Source: Oscillospiraceae bacterium | GTDB taxonomy: Bacteria > Bacillota > Clostridia > Oscillospirales > Oscillospiraceae | Reading direction: 5' to 3' | NCBI GenBank assembly: GCA_017861365.1 | Contig: JAGFXR010000001.1 | Coordinates: 62,001 to 126,000 of the forward strand | Length of the DNA: 64,000 nt | Shown: positions 25,867 through 33,931 of the stretch, one piece after another | Numbering within the stretch: the stretch's first letter is position 1 | Layout of the letters: each line of letters begins with the position of its first letter | Made by a program: the position numbers and the translations under genes | The notes under the pieces: generated by a model | The model's input: the letters and a program-made list of their open reading frames with translations, nothing else | Told to the model about the DNA's origin: nothing | Database searches by the model: none

Positions 25867-27126
25867 TCAAAGATTGTTGTACATATCCTCAATCAGCGTG
25901 AGGCAGCCGCGGTAGCCGATGTGACTTTTGTTCAGAATGTGCTGGTCGGTGCAGGGGTAGGACAGAGTGACGTGGAAGGTATCCAGCTCACTGGCTATTT
26001 CTTTTTCATAGCTGCTGCCCAGAATCAGATTGATAAAATCCTCATGCTCCCGAATGATCTCTGAAATCTTAAATTTATCATTCTCATAAAAGATTTTGGG
26101 AGGCTTGCCGTATTCCAGGTGAGAGAGCTCCTCTTCCACGGCGGCTCTTTTGCTTTGAGGCAGTTGATCGGTAATAATCGCCGCGTATGCAACCTGACCC
26201 ACATCGTTGGTGAGGTACCGGCTGTAGCCCAGAACCGTATTGACGTCGCCCACGATGATATAGCGGTAGAGCTCCCGGAGGGCATGCTCGTAATAGCGGT
26301 AGACGTAATCTTCTTCCTCACGGATTACCCGCTCCACAAGCGCCTTGTCAATCCCCAGAGTCTCGCCTACCTTGCGCAGAAAATCCGAGGTTGCGGTGGG
26401 GCCCACGGGAAGGCCGGGGTAGTGCAGAGTTTGAATGCCGAAGCTGCTTTGGAGCAGAGCCTCCACGTTGGAGAGCAGCCAGGGGGAGAGATTGATGTTG
26501 AGGGCGGCGTTTCCCGCGTGCCTGAACTGTTCGACGCCGTCGGGGATGTAGAAGAAGGTATTCGCATTCACCCCGATTCGGCCTAATACCCGGACCAGTT
26601 CCTCAAAATCGCCGTTGGAGGTAATGTCCAGATTGGGCACCAGACCAAACAGGTTGACGGTTTTTTCCTCTGTCACGGTTTTTTGCGCCAAATGCTTGAA
26701 CAGTGCCAGCATCGTCACGGAGTAGCCGTAGTAGGTGTCGCCCTTAAAACCGGCGGTTTCGATGGCAAGGACGGTGTGCCCGGAATCCTGAAATTCCTCC
26801 ACCACGCTTTGGATGTCGTCGCCGATGATGCCAGCCGTGCAGCCGGACAGCACCACATAGACATCTGCGTCTATCACGTCCAGCGTACCCTGAATGGTCT
26901 CCCGCAGACGCTGCTCGCCGCCGAAGATGACCTCTTTTTCATATGTATTGGTGCTGGGACAGCCTGTTCCTCCGCCCAGGTAATCAATCTGGGTGCCGAT
27001 GGAGGCCTGTATGCCGCAGCCTGGTCCGGCGTGCAGAATGGGAATCGCCCGGTAAATGGCGCCCAGCGTACCCAGGCCGCCGCTCAGAGAACAGGAAACT
27101 CTGGGGTTTTCTACGAAATTTCTCAT
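25867..27126 (-). CDS. Nitrogenase-like component 1, K-type subunit
   Basis: 419-aa member of the nitrogenase/oxidoreductase component 1 family, beta-like partner of the 487-aa protein upstream. P-cluster cysteines are present at C12 (VSCSLSGG), C37 (HAGPGCGIQ) and C96 (LSGCTAGIIGDD), with spacings of 25 and 59 residues against 25 and 58 for NifK Cys70/95/153. The protein is short and lacks the N-terminal extension of true NifK. The ATG overlaps the stop of the D-like gene as ATGA, so the two are translationally coupled and probably form a heterotetramer. It is not clearly NifK, BchB, CfbD or NifN; the neighbours suggest a sulfur-related reductase. Confidence 0.88.
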   Translation of the reverse strand: MRNFVENPRVSCSLSGGLGTLGAIYRAIPILHAGPGCGIQASIGTQIDYLGGGTGCPSTNTYEKEVIFGGEQRLRETIQGTLDVIDADVYVVLSGCTAGIIGDDIQSVVEEFQDSGHTVLAIETAGFKGDTYYGYSVTMLALFKHLAQKTVTEEKTVNLFGLVPNLDITSNGDFEELVRVLGRIGVNANTFFYIPDGVEQFRHAGNAALNINLSPWLLSNVEALLQSSFGIQTLHYPGLPVGPTATSDFLRKVGETLGIDKALVERVIREEEDYVYRYYEHALRELYRYIIVGDVNTVLGYSRYLTNDVGQVAYAAIITDQLPQSKRAAVEEELSHLEYGKPPKIFYENDKFKISEIIREHEDFINLILGSSYEKEIASELDTFHVTLSYPCTDQHILNKSHIGYRGCLTLIEDMYNNL

Positions 27127-28586
27127 TCCTCGTCCTCCTCCCGTTTCATATAGTGAAAGGCGTCCTGCTGGTACCAGCTGTCCCGGTAAGGCAGCTTGCG
27201 GTGCGCCGCCATTTTATCCGCCCAGGCGGTGTTTTCAAGCGCGGTGGCAATTTTTCGTCCAAGATATACCACGCCGCGATAGCCGAAGGTAGGCCGCTTG
27301 GGCTCAAGGATATGGGTGTTTGGGATACCCAGCTTATCGACCCACGAGCCGATTCCAATGAAAAAGTCTGGCTTGAGACGATTGACGAGATTAACCTGCT
27401 CAAAAGGCTGCATGGTGGCTACGTCAATGATAAAGTCATCCCCATGGAATTCCGCCAGCCGCTCATAGTCGTCCACGTAGGCATCCTCGTAGGTGGGGGA
27501 TTGAATTCCCACCAGCTTCATATTGTAATCCTCAATCAGGGTTGCCGCCGCCACACCCCGGCCGGTGCCGGTACAGACGAACACCCGCCGTCCCTGAATT
27601 TTTTCCCTCAGGGACTCAATCTCGGGAAGAACCGCGGCTCGCTCCCGCGCCAGAAAAGCCGCCGCTTCCTCTTCTTTTCCCACCATCTTTGCGATCTCGG
27701 TCAGCCAGCGGTCAGTGCTGCGGGTACCCACTGGCATTCCTGTAATCACGTAGGGAATGCCGTATTCCTCATACAGGAACTTCATATAGGTATCCGCGAA
27801 TACCTGGCAGACCGACACGGAATACTCCGCGGCCGGAATTTTTTTGAGCTTTTCGTAGCTTGAAAAAAACGGGATATAGTTGACCTTCAGCCCGATGGCC
27901 TTCAGCATCCGCTCCAGCTCCAGCTGATCCGCATAGCCAATGGAGGTGGTGGCGAAAATATTGACCAGGCCCTCTTCGGTTTCGGGGCGGTCGTCGCCGA
28001 TGATATAATTCTGAATGGCGTTAAACACCACGTCAAAGCCGGTGGAGTGAATTTTGGATTTAAAACCCTCACAGTGGATGGGAATAATCACGGTGGAGTC
28101 ATAATCCTTCTGGAGTTCGGCTGCCACGGCATCAATGTCATCTCCGATGATCCCCGAAGAGCAGGAAGAAAACAGAAACACAATTTTAGGCTGGTACCGC
28201 TGCACGACGGACCGGATGGTGGTTCTCAGCTTTGTTTCTCCACCCATAATCACGTCGTTTTCATCAAAGCTGGAGGAAACAATATGGGCATTTTTTGCCA
28301 CGCGCTTGCCACGGTGATACTGCCCCACCTTATAGCTTTCATTGAACATAGACGCGCAGCCGCTGCAGCCATCGGGCGCGTGTACGATAAAGACCGAATC
28401 TTCCATGGACAGCAGTGTCGCGATTGCGTTCATCTGCTGGCATTGCGTGGTCTGGGCAAAGGTTCTGTCCGCCGGTTTCAGACAGCCGCCTCTGCTTTTG
28501 CCGCGAAGGTAGCATTCCGGCCCCCCCTGAGAAGAGGTGAAGCCGGGGCGGTCCTCCCGCAGCGCGTCTAACAGTTTTGTCGCCAT
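27123..28586 (-). CDS. Nitrogenase-like component 1, D-type subunit with cofactor ligands
   Basis: 487-aa alpha-like subunit. P-cluster cysteines by eye: C49, C74 (HAPDGCSGC) and C142 (SSCSSGIIGDD), spaced 25 and 68 residues against 26 and 66 for NifD Cys62/88/154. C260 (SVSVCQVFADTYMKFLYEEYGIP) aligns with NifD Cys275, and H425 (THILEPKRPTFGYRG) lies ten residues before the GYRG that matches NifD GFDG, as His442 does. Retaining both ligands separates it from BchN/CfbD types and suggests an Fe-S-carbide-type active-site cofactor. Two extra cysteines, C25 and C35, lie N-terminal. No NifH reductase is in the window. Confidence 0.88.
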   Translation of the reverse strand: MATKLLDALREDRPGFTSSQGGPECYLRGKSRGGCLKPADRTFAQTTQCQQMNAIATLLSMEDSVFIVHAPDGCSGCASMFNESYKVGQYHRGKRVAKNAHIVSSSFDENDVIMGGETKLRTTIRSVVQRYQPKIVFLFSSCSSGIIGDDIDAVAAELQKDYDSTVIIPIHCEGFKSKIHSTGFDVVFNAIQNYIIGDDRPETEEGLVNIFATTSIGYADQLELERMLKAIGLKVNYIPFFSSYEKLKKIPAAEYSVSVCQVFADTYMKFLYEEYGIPYVITGMPVGTRSTDRWLTEIAKMVGKEEEAAAFLARERAAVLPEIESLREKIQGRRVFVCTGTGRGVAAATLIEDYNMKLVGIQSPTYEDAYVDDYERLAEFHGDDFIIDVATMQPFEQVNLVNRLKPDFFIGIGSWVDKLGIPNTHILEPKRPTFGYRGVVYLGRKIATALENTAWADKMAAHRKLPYRDSWYQQDAFHYMKREEDEE

Positions 28587-28690
28587 TGAATAGTCTTCCC
28601 TTCATGATTGTTCTATTGGAAGCAGGCAAAAAACCAAGTATGGTTTTTCGCGGGCAGACCTCCGGTTGCGTGGTCAGTGCGTTCCGTAGT

Positions 28691-29032
28691 TTATTCCTTT
28701 GCTCTTTGGGTATAGGTAATGAGATTTTGCATGGCTTCATCGATAAAATGGGATATTTCAAGGGGAATAATCCCGCGATGCCGCAGCTTCTGTTCCGCGC
28801 CCGGCCCGATTTTGGTACAGAGTACATATTTGCAGTCCGACAGGCTCTCTATGACCTGCTCCATGGTGACGTCATCGTGGGAACCCAGCTGACAGGCCGC
28901 TCCCGGGCTGCGTTTTTCTATATATTCGTACTGCGTGTCTTCGACCTGGACAATCAAAAATTCTTCCGCGTGGCCGAAGTGCTGGTTGACAACCTTTCCG
29001 TCCGAGGACGCGATGGCTACCCGATAACTCAT
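28691..29032 (-). CDS. NifX/NifB C-terminal-type cofactor-binding protein
   Basis: Small 113-aa protein of the dinitrogenase iron-molybdenum cofactor (NifX/NafY/NifB C-terminal) family: YRVAIASSDGKVVNQHFGHAEEFLIVQV, the typical first strand with the HFGHA motif, and CKYVLCTKIGPGAEQKLRHRGIIPLEI. Such proteins bind or carry Fe-S cofactor precursors. It is the first gene after a strong promoter and 104 nt before the D-like subunit, supporting a cofactor-delivery role. I start at the ATG at 29032, with AAGAGGAA upstream; a TTG at 29041 is less likely. Confidence 0.88.
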   Translation of the reverse strand: MSYRVAIASSDGKVVNQHFGHAEEFLIVQVEDTQYEYIEKRSPGAACQLGSHDDVTMEQVIESLSDCKYVLCTKIGPGAEQKLRHRGIIPLEISHFIDEAMQNLITYTQRAKE

Positions 29033-29085
29033 ATTAATCAATTCCTCTTAACGCCTATTAATTATGTAGGTTTTAATGTATATAT

Positions 29086-29114
29086 ATCATATCGCAAACG
29101 TAGGTAATTGTCAA
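29086..29114 (-). promoter_or_regulatory. Promoter of the nitrogenase-like operon
   Basis: Minus-strand TTGACA (29109-29114), 17-nt spacer, TATGAT (29086-29091): a near-consensus sigma-A promoter, about 50 nt before the NifX-like start. No sigma-54 (-24/-12) element or riboswitch was seen. Confidence 0.85.
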
Positions 29115-29230
29115 GACGAAAATAGGTCCGGCTTTTGGCAGATTTTTATGAACCTTGTGCAGGAAGCAATCCACATCACCGGCAGACGCAGGTCGGGCGT
29201 CAGGGCCCTCAGGAAGACCCCGGCGCGCCC

Positions 29231-29260
29231 TTGACAAAGAAGGATCAGTTGATTTACAAT
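29231..29260 (+). promoter_or_regulatory. Promoter of tcdA
   Basis: TTGACA (29231-29236), 18-nt spacer, TACAAT (29255-29260), 40 nt before the tcdA ATG and divergent from the nitrogenase-like operon promoter. Confidence 0.7.
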
Positions 29261-29300
29261 TCAAATACTTGTTTATCAATGAGGATGAGAGGAGCGTATC

Positions 29301-30056
29301 ATGAATCAGTTTTCTCGTACCCAGCTGATGCTGGGGGCCGCATCTATGGAGAGGCTGTCTCACAGTAAGGTTGCGGTGTTCGGCATTGGCGGCGTGGGAG
29401 GCTATGCCGTGGAGGCACTGGTCAGGAGCGGAGTGGGTGCGGTTGATCTTTATGACGACGACAAAATATGCCTTACGAACTTAAACCGCCAGATCATTGC
29501 AACCAGAAAAACGGTGGGGCAGTACAAGGTGGAGGTGATGAAGGAGCGGGCTTTGGACATTAATCCGGACTGCCGGGTCGGCACCTTTCGAACCTTTTAT
29601 GGCCCGGATACCGCACCGGACATCGATTTGGAACAATATGACTATGTGATTGACGCCGTGGACACCATGACCGCCAAGCTGGAGCTTGCCTGCCGGGCGT
29701 ACGCTGGCGGCGTGCCGATCATCAGTTCCATGGGCGCGGCCAATAAGCTGGATCCCACCGCTTTCCGGGTGGCCGACCTCTACAAAACCTCCTTTGATCC
29801 GCTGGCCAGAATTATGCGCAGAGAGCTCCGCAAGCGCGGCGTGAAGGCGCTGAAGGTGGTTTATTCGGAGGAACCCGCGTTGACTCCGGCGGAGGAGGAT
29901 CCGGCCGCCAGCTGCAAAGCGAACTGCGTCTGTCCCCCCGGCACGGCGAGAACCTGCACGCAGCGTCGGCAGATTCCAGCCAGCAATGCCTTTGTGCCGT
30001 CTGTGGCGGGGCTGATTATTGCGGGAGAAGTCGTGAAGGACCTGGCCCGGGCTTAA
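29301..30056 (+). CDS. tcdA: tRNA threonylcarbamoyladenosine dehydratase (TcdA/CsdL)
   Basis: E1-like, ThiF-fold enzyme that cyclises t6A37 in tRNA to the hydantoin ct6A using ATP. The 251-aa protein has the Rossmann motif VAVFGIGGVGGYAVEALVRSGVG, DLYDDDKICLTNLNRQI, VIDAVDTMTAKLEL, and a C-terminal block ending NAFVPSVAGLIIAGEVVKDL. Four Cys residues in CKANCVCPPG and RTC lie near the C-terminus. SD GAGAGGAGC precedes the ATG. Monocistronic, ending at a strong terminator. Confidence 0.93.
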   Translation: MNQFSRTQLMLGAASMERLSHSKVAVFGIGGVGGYAVEALVRSGVGAVDLYDDDKICLTNLNRQIIATRKTVGQYKVEVMKERALDINPDCRVGTFRTFYGPDTAPDIDLEQYDYVIDAVDTMTAKLELACRAYAGGVPIISSMGAANKLDPTAFRVADLYKTSFDPLARIMRRELRKRGVKALKVVYSEEPALTPAEEDPAASCKANCVCPPGTARTCTQRRQIPASNAFVPSVAGLIIAGEVVKDLARA

Positions 30057-30071
30057 AACGAAGGCAAATAG

Positions 30072-30113
30072 AAAAGGAAAGCGCTGAGCCATAGGCTCAG
30101 CGCTTTCCTTTTT
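30072..30113. terminator. Bidirectional terminator between tcdA and uppP
   Basis: A perfect 19-bp stem (30072-30090 with 30094-30112) with a 3-nt loop and T-runs on both strands, between two convergent genes. Confidence 0.9.
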
Positions 30114-30147
30114 ATTATGAGGCGATTTACGGAGTACTGCGGCAGCT

Positions 30148-30972
30148 TTAATGGAGCGCAAAATACAGAAGGACAACAGAGCCCAGCACGATGCGATACC
30201 ATCCGAAAGCCTTAAAATCGTGCTTTTTGATGTAACCCATCAAAAATTTAATGGACAGGATGGAGACAACAAACGCGACCGCCATACCGATCAACAGCAC
30301 CGCAACCTGTTCTCCGGTAAAGTGAAAGCCAAATTTAACAATTTTCAGCAGACTGGCGCCAAACATGACGGGAATGGCAAGAAAAAAGGTAAATTCCGCG
30401 GCCACGGTTCTCGACACGCCCAGAAGCAGTGCTCCCACAATGGTGGCGCCCGAGCGGGATGTGCCGGGGAAGACGGCCGCAATCAGCTGGAACACACCAA
30501 TCATCAGCGCCATTGGGTAGGTGATGTCAGCCAGCTCTGTCACCCTGGGACGCTTTCCACGAAAGCGGGTTTCAATGATGATAAACAGAATGCCGAACAG
30601 GATGAGCATAATGGCCACTGTCTGATAATTATAGAACAGCGCGTTGAATTCGTCGTCCCAAGGGATGCCGATGGCAGCGGCCGGCAGGCACGATACGATA
30701 ATTTTCAGCCACATGGACAGGGTGTTTCGTTTGACCGAGATCACCCGGCCGAAGGAGACGGGGAGCAGTGTCTTCCAATACAGCACGACCACCGCGAGAA
30801 TCGCGCCAAGCTGAATGACCACCAGAAACAGTTCCTTAAACGCGGCGCTGGTGTTCAGCTGGATAAACTCATCGGCCAAAATCATGTGTCCGGTGCTGCT
30901 GATGGGCAGCCATTCGGTAATACCCTCGACAATGCCGAGAAACGCGGCTTTCAATAATTCGATCAGTTCCAT
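30148..30972 (-). CDS. uppP: Undecaprenyl-diphosphatase (UppP/BacA)
   Basis: Membrane phosphatase that recycles undecaprenyl diphosphate for cell-wall synthesis; overproduction gives bacitracin resistance in other species. The 274-aa protein has the conserved GIVEGITEWLPISSTGHMIL near the N-terminus and PGTSRSGATIVGALLLGVSR, both active-site motifs, with about eight hydrophobic helices. The ATG has CAGGAGGAAAC upstream. Monocistronic, with its own promoter. Confidence 0.95.
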   Translation of the reverse strand: MELIELLKAAFLGIVEGITEWLPISSTGHMILADEFIQLNTSAAFKELFLVVIQLGAILAVVVLYWKTLLPVSFGRVISVKRNTLSMWLKIIVSCLPAAAIGIPWDDEFNALFYNYQTVAIMLILFGILFIIIETRFRGKRPRVTELADITYPMALMIGVFQLIAAVFPGTSRSGATIVGALLLGVSRTVAAEFTFFLAIPVMFGASLLKIVKFGFHFTGEQVAVLLIGMAVAFVVSILSIKFLMGYIKKHDFKAFGWYRIVLGSVVLLYFALH

Positions 30973-31034
30973 TGTTTCCTCCTGATTTTAGATCATGCAG
31001 GCACGATCTGGGGTATTGAACATATCACACTAAA

Positions 31035-31064
31035 ATCATAGCACAGGTATACGGGGATTGTCAT
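31035..31064 (-). promoter_or_regulatory. Probable promoter of uppP
   Basis: Minus-strand ATGACA (31059-31064), 18-nt spacer, TATGAT (31035-31040), about 60 nt before uppP. The rest of the 280-nt gap up to 31254 holds only the bactofilin terminator. Confidence 0.55.
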
Positions 31065-31138
31065 GAAAAAATGCCTAAAAATGTTTGAAGAAAATCCAAA
31101 AACAGTCATGCAGCGGGTGTGCAGGGGAACCGGGCATG

Positions 31139-31171
31139 AAAAAACGACTCCCCGGGTATGGCGGGGAGCCG
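31139..31171 (-). terminator. Terminator of the bactofilin operon
   Basis: Minus-strand stem CGGCTCCCCG / CGGGGAGTCG (one mismatch) followed by TTTTTT. Confidence 0.8.
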
Positions 31172-31254
31172 TTTGAACAGCTCTGCATGTCCGTTTGCTG
31201 ATGTTTATGGGACATCGCCCTATGTAAGTGGAAGCCCTGCCTGATGCTCAGGTG

Positions 31255-32070
31255 TTAGGAAAGCTCCGTGTCGTCGAAAACCACTTCTCTGGGGAATGCG
31301 GTGTCGGCGTGCTCCATCAGATAAGCGGTGTTGACGAAACCCTGAATGTTGGCGCCGTCCTCCACCCGGATGGTTCCGGTTTTAATGTCTCCCAATATCA
31401 CCGCGTTTGAACCGAATTCCGTTTTGCTGCCAATGTCCACGTCGCCTTTGATCTTGCCGTCAATATTGGCGTACTGGGCGATCATGTTGCCCAGCAAAAT
31501 GGAATCATTGTCCACAAATATGTTTCCCTTTGTTTGAACGTTGCCCTGGATTGAGGAGCCCTGCATATCGGCATTGTTGCAGGTAAGGTTGCCCACCAGC
31601 AGACCCTGCATGCTGACATCCTTCATAACATCCACGCGGCCACGGACGCTGCCCTCGATGGTGACGTTGGCAAAGGAGCGGATATTGCCGTCCACAAAGG
31701 AATTCTTTGAAATGATGGTCCGCTCCTCCGGAGCCCTGCCGTAGGGCGTCCCGCCCGCCTCAAAGCTGGGTGCCTGGGACGATCGGAATTTGTCATCTTG
31801 GCGGAAGGAATCGTTCCGGTCGGAGAATGGCTTGCGGAACGGACTGGCGGAGGCCGGCGCTGGATTCGGGGCCTCGCTGTACGTCGCGTCCGCCTGAAAG
31901 GGTTTTACAGTCTCGGATGCCTCCTGAACCGGGGAAGCTTTGGGCGGTGTCTCTATGTAGGAATCCAACTCTGAGCCGGATTTTGCCTTTTCCTCAAGGT
32001 CGGAGCCAACCAGCCCGCCGTGATTGAGCAATTCTCGGAGCGCTTGATAAAAATTCTCCTTCAGACTCAT
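31255..32070 (-). CDS. Bactofilin-family polymer-forming cytoskeletal protein
   Basis: 271-aa protein with a charged, Pro/Ser-rich N-terminal 120 residues and a C-terminal bactofilin beta-helix (about residues 125-255): RTIISKNSFVDGNIRSFANVTIEGSVRGRVDV, GNLTCNNADMQGSSIQGNV and GDVDIGSKTEFGSNAVILGDIKTGTIRVEDGANIQGFV. Bactofilins self-assemble into filaments that localise cell-envelope enzymes. The ATG at 32070 has AGGAG upstream. It lies 66 nt after a membrane-anchored coiled-coil protein, a likely partner. The N-terminal tail is longer than in many bactofilins. Confidence 0.88.
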   Translation of the reverse strand: MSLKENFYQALRELLNHGGLVGSDLEEKAKSGSELDSYIETPPKASPVQEASETVKPFQADATYSEAPNPAPASASPFRKPFSDRNDSFRQDDKFRSSQAPSFEAGGTPYGRAPEERTIISKNSFVDGNIRSFANVTIEGSVRGRVDVMKDVSMQGLLVGNLTCNNADMQGSSIQGNVQTKGNIFVDNDSILLGNMIAQYANIDGKIKGDVDIGSKTEFGSNAVILGDIKTGTIRVEDGANIQGFVNTAYLMEHADTAFPREVVFDDTELS

Positions 32071-32136
32071 GTGAATTCTCCTGTCCAAAATGATGTACGC
32101 CAAGTGGTTGTGCCGGTGAGGGAAACGAGCCCACGG

Positions 32137-32805
32137 TCAGGGAGCGGTTGACGATTCACCGGACTGTGAAAGCGCGTCGAGCTTTTGATTGGTTTGCGTC
32201 AGCTGCTCTTCCAGCGCGTTGATTTGCTGGCTGAAGGAGTCCAGCTGCTGCTGGATGACGGTAGACTGCTGCGTGAAGGAGTCGTCAAGCTGCTGTTGAA
32301 GCGCAGCCGTCTGCTCCTCCATGGAAGTGTTCAGCTGATCCTTAAACCCGTACAGCTTATTGCTGACGACATAGCTTAAACGCGAAGAGAGCGGAGCGAT
32401 ATCGTCGCTCAGACCGTCAAACTGCTGCTGGATCACAGTAGACTGCTGGCCAAACGAATCGCTCAGCTGTTGTTGCAGAATGGTTGTCTGATCCTCCAGA
32501 GAGGATTCGAGCTGCTGCGTTAAATCGGAGGCTACCGTCGCGTCGGAGGTGTCCGTGCTTTGCTGAAACGCCGTGACATCCGAGTTGCCCGCCGCATTGG
32601 TGGAATTGGCCGCATTGCCAGTTTGCACCGCTTCGTTCCCCTGCGCGGAAAGAACTTGACTGCCGGGGACGGTCTCCTTCAGCTGCTGCTGAGCCGTGTG
32701 CAGCTTTACGCCAAAGATGATGGCCAGAATCAGCGGAGTAACAAACAGCAGCAGAACTATGGTTATAATCAGGTGTCGAAAAAATTTGACACTCCCCAAA
32801 TACAT
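32137..32805 (-). CDS. Membrane-anchored Gln-rich coiled-coil protein, unknown function
   Basis: I do not recognise a named family. The 222-aa protein has one N-terminal membrane helix (about residues 9-34, IITIVLLLFVTPLILAIIFGV), a Ser/Thr/Asn/Ala linker (50-90), then a long coiled coil. The coiled coil holds two copies of a 30-residue unit (SLEDQTTILQQQLSDSFGQQ.. and SMEEQTAALQQQLDDSFTQQ..), each ending STVIQQQ[FL]D. The copies are separated by a hydrophobic stretch (APLSSRLSYVVSNKLYGF). It is first in an operon with a bactofilin, so a scaffold or envelope-organising role is plausible. SD AGGTGGG lies 8 nt before the ATG. Confidence 0.8.
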   Translation of the reverse strand: MYLGSVKFFRHLIITIVLLLFVTPLILAIIFGVKLHTAQQQLKETVPGSQVLSAQGNEAVQTGNAANSTNAAGNSDVTAFQQSTDTSDATVASDLTQQLESSLEDQTTILQQQLSDSFGQQSTVIQQQFDGLSDDIAPLSSRLSYVVSNKLYGFKDQLNTSMEEQTAALQQQLDDSFTQQSTVIQQQLDSFSQQINALEEQLTQTNQKLDALSQSGESSTAP

Positions 32806-32911
32806 AAATTTGACCCACCTTGAAGGAAAAATAAAGAAGCAGCCGGTACGGCGCGGGGGTTCACGAGCAGTAAAACAAGCATGCTAAATCTGTCAATATG
32901 TATCAAAATCA

Positions 32912-32940
32912 ATTATATAGTGTATGTCCGAAAAAGTCAA
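32912..32940 (-). promoter_or_regulatory. Promoter of the coiled-coil/bactofilin operon
   Basis: Minus-strand TTGACT (32935-32940), 17-nt spacer, TATAAT (32912-32917). The leader to the ATG at 32805 is about 100 nt. Confidence 0.8.
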
Positions 32941-32949
32941 CTGTGGGGC

Positions 32950-33585
32950 TTAAATGGCCGCATCCTCGCAAAGAGAAAGAATACAGCGCTGGAATTCCTG
33001 TTCCAGGCAGAGATAAAACAGGTAAAACAGCACGTCTGTCGCGCCAAAAAAGAAGAAATTGCGGTTGCTGATTTCAGAAAAACCGGGGATTGCACCGTAC
33101 AGGTAGGAGCGGAACCATTCGGCGCTGTAAGGAGGAATGGAAGTGCCCTTGCGTACGCTGGCGCGAATATCCGAGAATTTCTCCGGAATGACACCGCTTG
33201 CGTTGGAGATGCCCTCCTTGAGAATGGCGTTATACACGGCGGAGACCTGATGGTCGGTCATCCGGTCGTTTCCCGCACCGGTACGGCACAAAACAGGCAG
33301 CCGCACCGCAAAGCTGTACACCATCAGCCGGAATACCATTTTATAGTCCAGAGAATTGACGATGGCGCAAGAGGCGTCGCTCAGGTCAAGGTGGAAGGCG
33401 GACAGGCTGTCCGCGCTGCGCACGTTGTTGAGAACGACCTTAAAGACATCCTTTACATTGCAGTTGTAGGAGGAGTCACCGGATAAGGCGTATAAATGCC
33501 TGGTCGCGGCAAACAGGCTTTCACCCGCGTCAAACAGCAGAGCCGACAATTGCGCGACGGCGTTCTTTTCATCGCGAAACACCAT
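32950..33585 (-). CDS. Hypothetical protein, divergent partner of the 33.9-kb gene
   Basis: Unknown 211-aa, probably cytoplasmic, helical protein. No signal peptide or clear membrane segment; the most hydrophobic stretches are MVFRLMVYSFAVRLPVL and a Phe-rich NRNFFFFGATDVLFYLFYLC near the C-terminus. I choose the ATG at 33585 (MVFRDEKNAV), preceded by AGAAGGA at about 11 nt; an ATG at 33612 or TTG at 33633 would extend it. It has its own consensus promoter, back-to-back with that of the 646-aa protein, so the two may be co-regulated. Confidence 0.7.
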   Translation of the reverse strand: MVFRDEKNAVAQLSALLFDAGESLFAATRHLYALSGDSSYNCNVKDVFKVVLNNVRSADSLSAFHLDLSDASCAIVNSLDYKMVFRLMVYSFAVRLPVLCRTGAGNDRMTDHQVSAVYNAILKEGISNASGVIPEKFSDIRASVRKGTSIPPYSAEWFRSYLYGAIPGFSEISNRNFFFFGATDVLFYLFYLCLEQEFQRCILSLCEDAAI

Positions 33586-33716
33586 GTTGAAACCAATCCT
33601 TCTCTTAAACATGTACTGACTCAATTCAGGCAAGCGTCAGCTGCGTCCGGCGGGATCTCCGCCGCGGAGCGTTCGCAGGCTGACATACGCGGAGGTTTCT
33701 TAAGATAATTTGAAAT

Positions 33717-33745
33717 ATTATACTCCAAGATGGCGTTGAATACAA
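33717..33745 (-). promoter_or_regulatory. Promoter of the 32950-33585 gene
   Basis: Minus-strand TTGTAT (33740-33745), 17-nt spacer, TATAAT (33717-33722), giving a leader of about 125 nt. Confidence 0.7.
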
Positions 33746-33859
33746 GAAAATTTCACAGGATATGATACTGTTTTCCAATGTCTGCTCCGGCGGAGCGGCA
33801 GAAACGGCTCTAAATCGCCGGATTCCGACAGTTAATATCTTTAACCTATATTTCAGATA

Positions 33860-33888
33860 TTGAAAACAGAACATCTGTATGCTATGAT
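33860..33888 (+). promoter_or_regulatory. Promoter of the 33932-35872 gene
   Basis: TTGAAA (33860-33865), 17-nt spacer, TATGAT (33883-33888). It lies inside the longest possible reading frame of the downstream gene, which argues for the start at 33932. Confidence 0.7.
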
Positions 33889-33931
33889 AATTAAAATATG
33901 GAGATGCGGGAAAAGGGGTGTGGATCGTCCT

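Noticed and set aside
25867-28586. True molybdenum nitrogenase (NifDK) or protochlorophyllide reductase
   Set aside because: Subunits are short, nifH, nifE, nifN, nifB are absent nearby, and there is no photosynthesis context; cofactor-ligand retention argues against BchNB.
33860-33931. Start of the 646-aa protein at 33860
   Set aside because: A promoter (TTGAAA-17-TATGAT) occupies 33860-33888, so codons there are unlikely to be translated.
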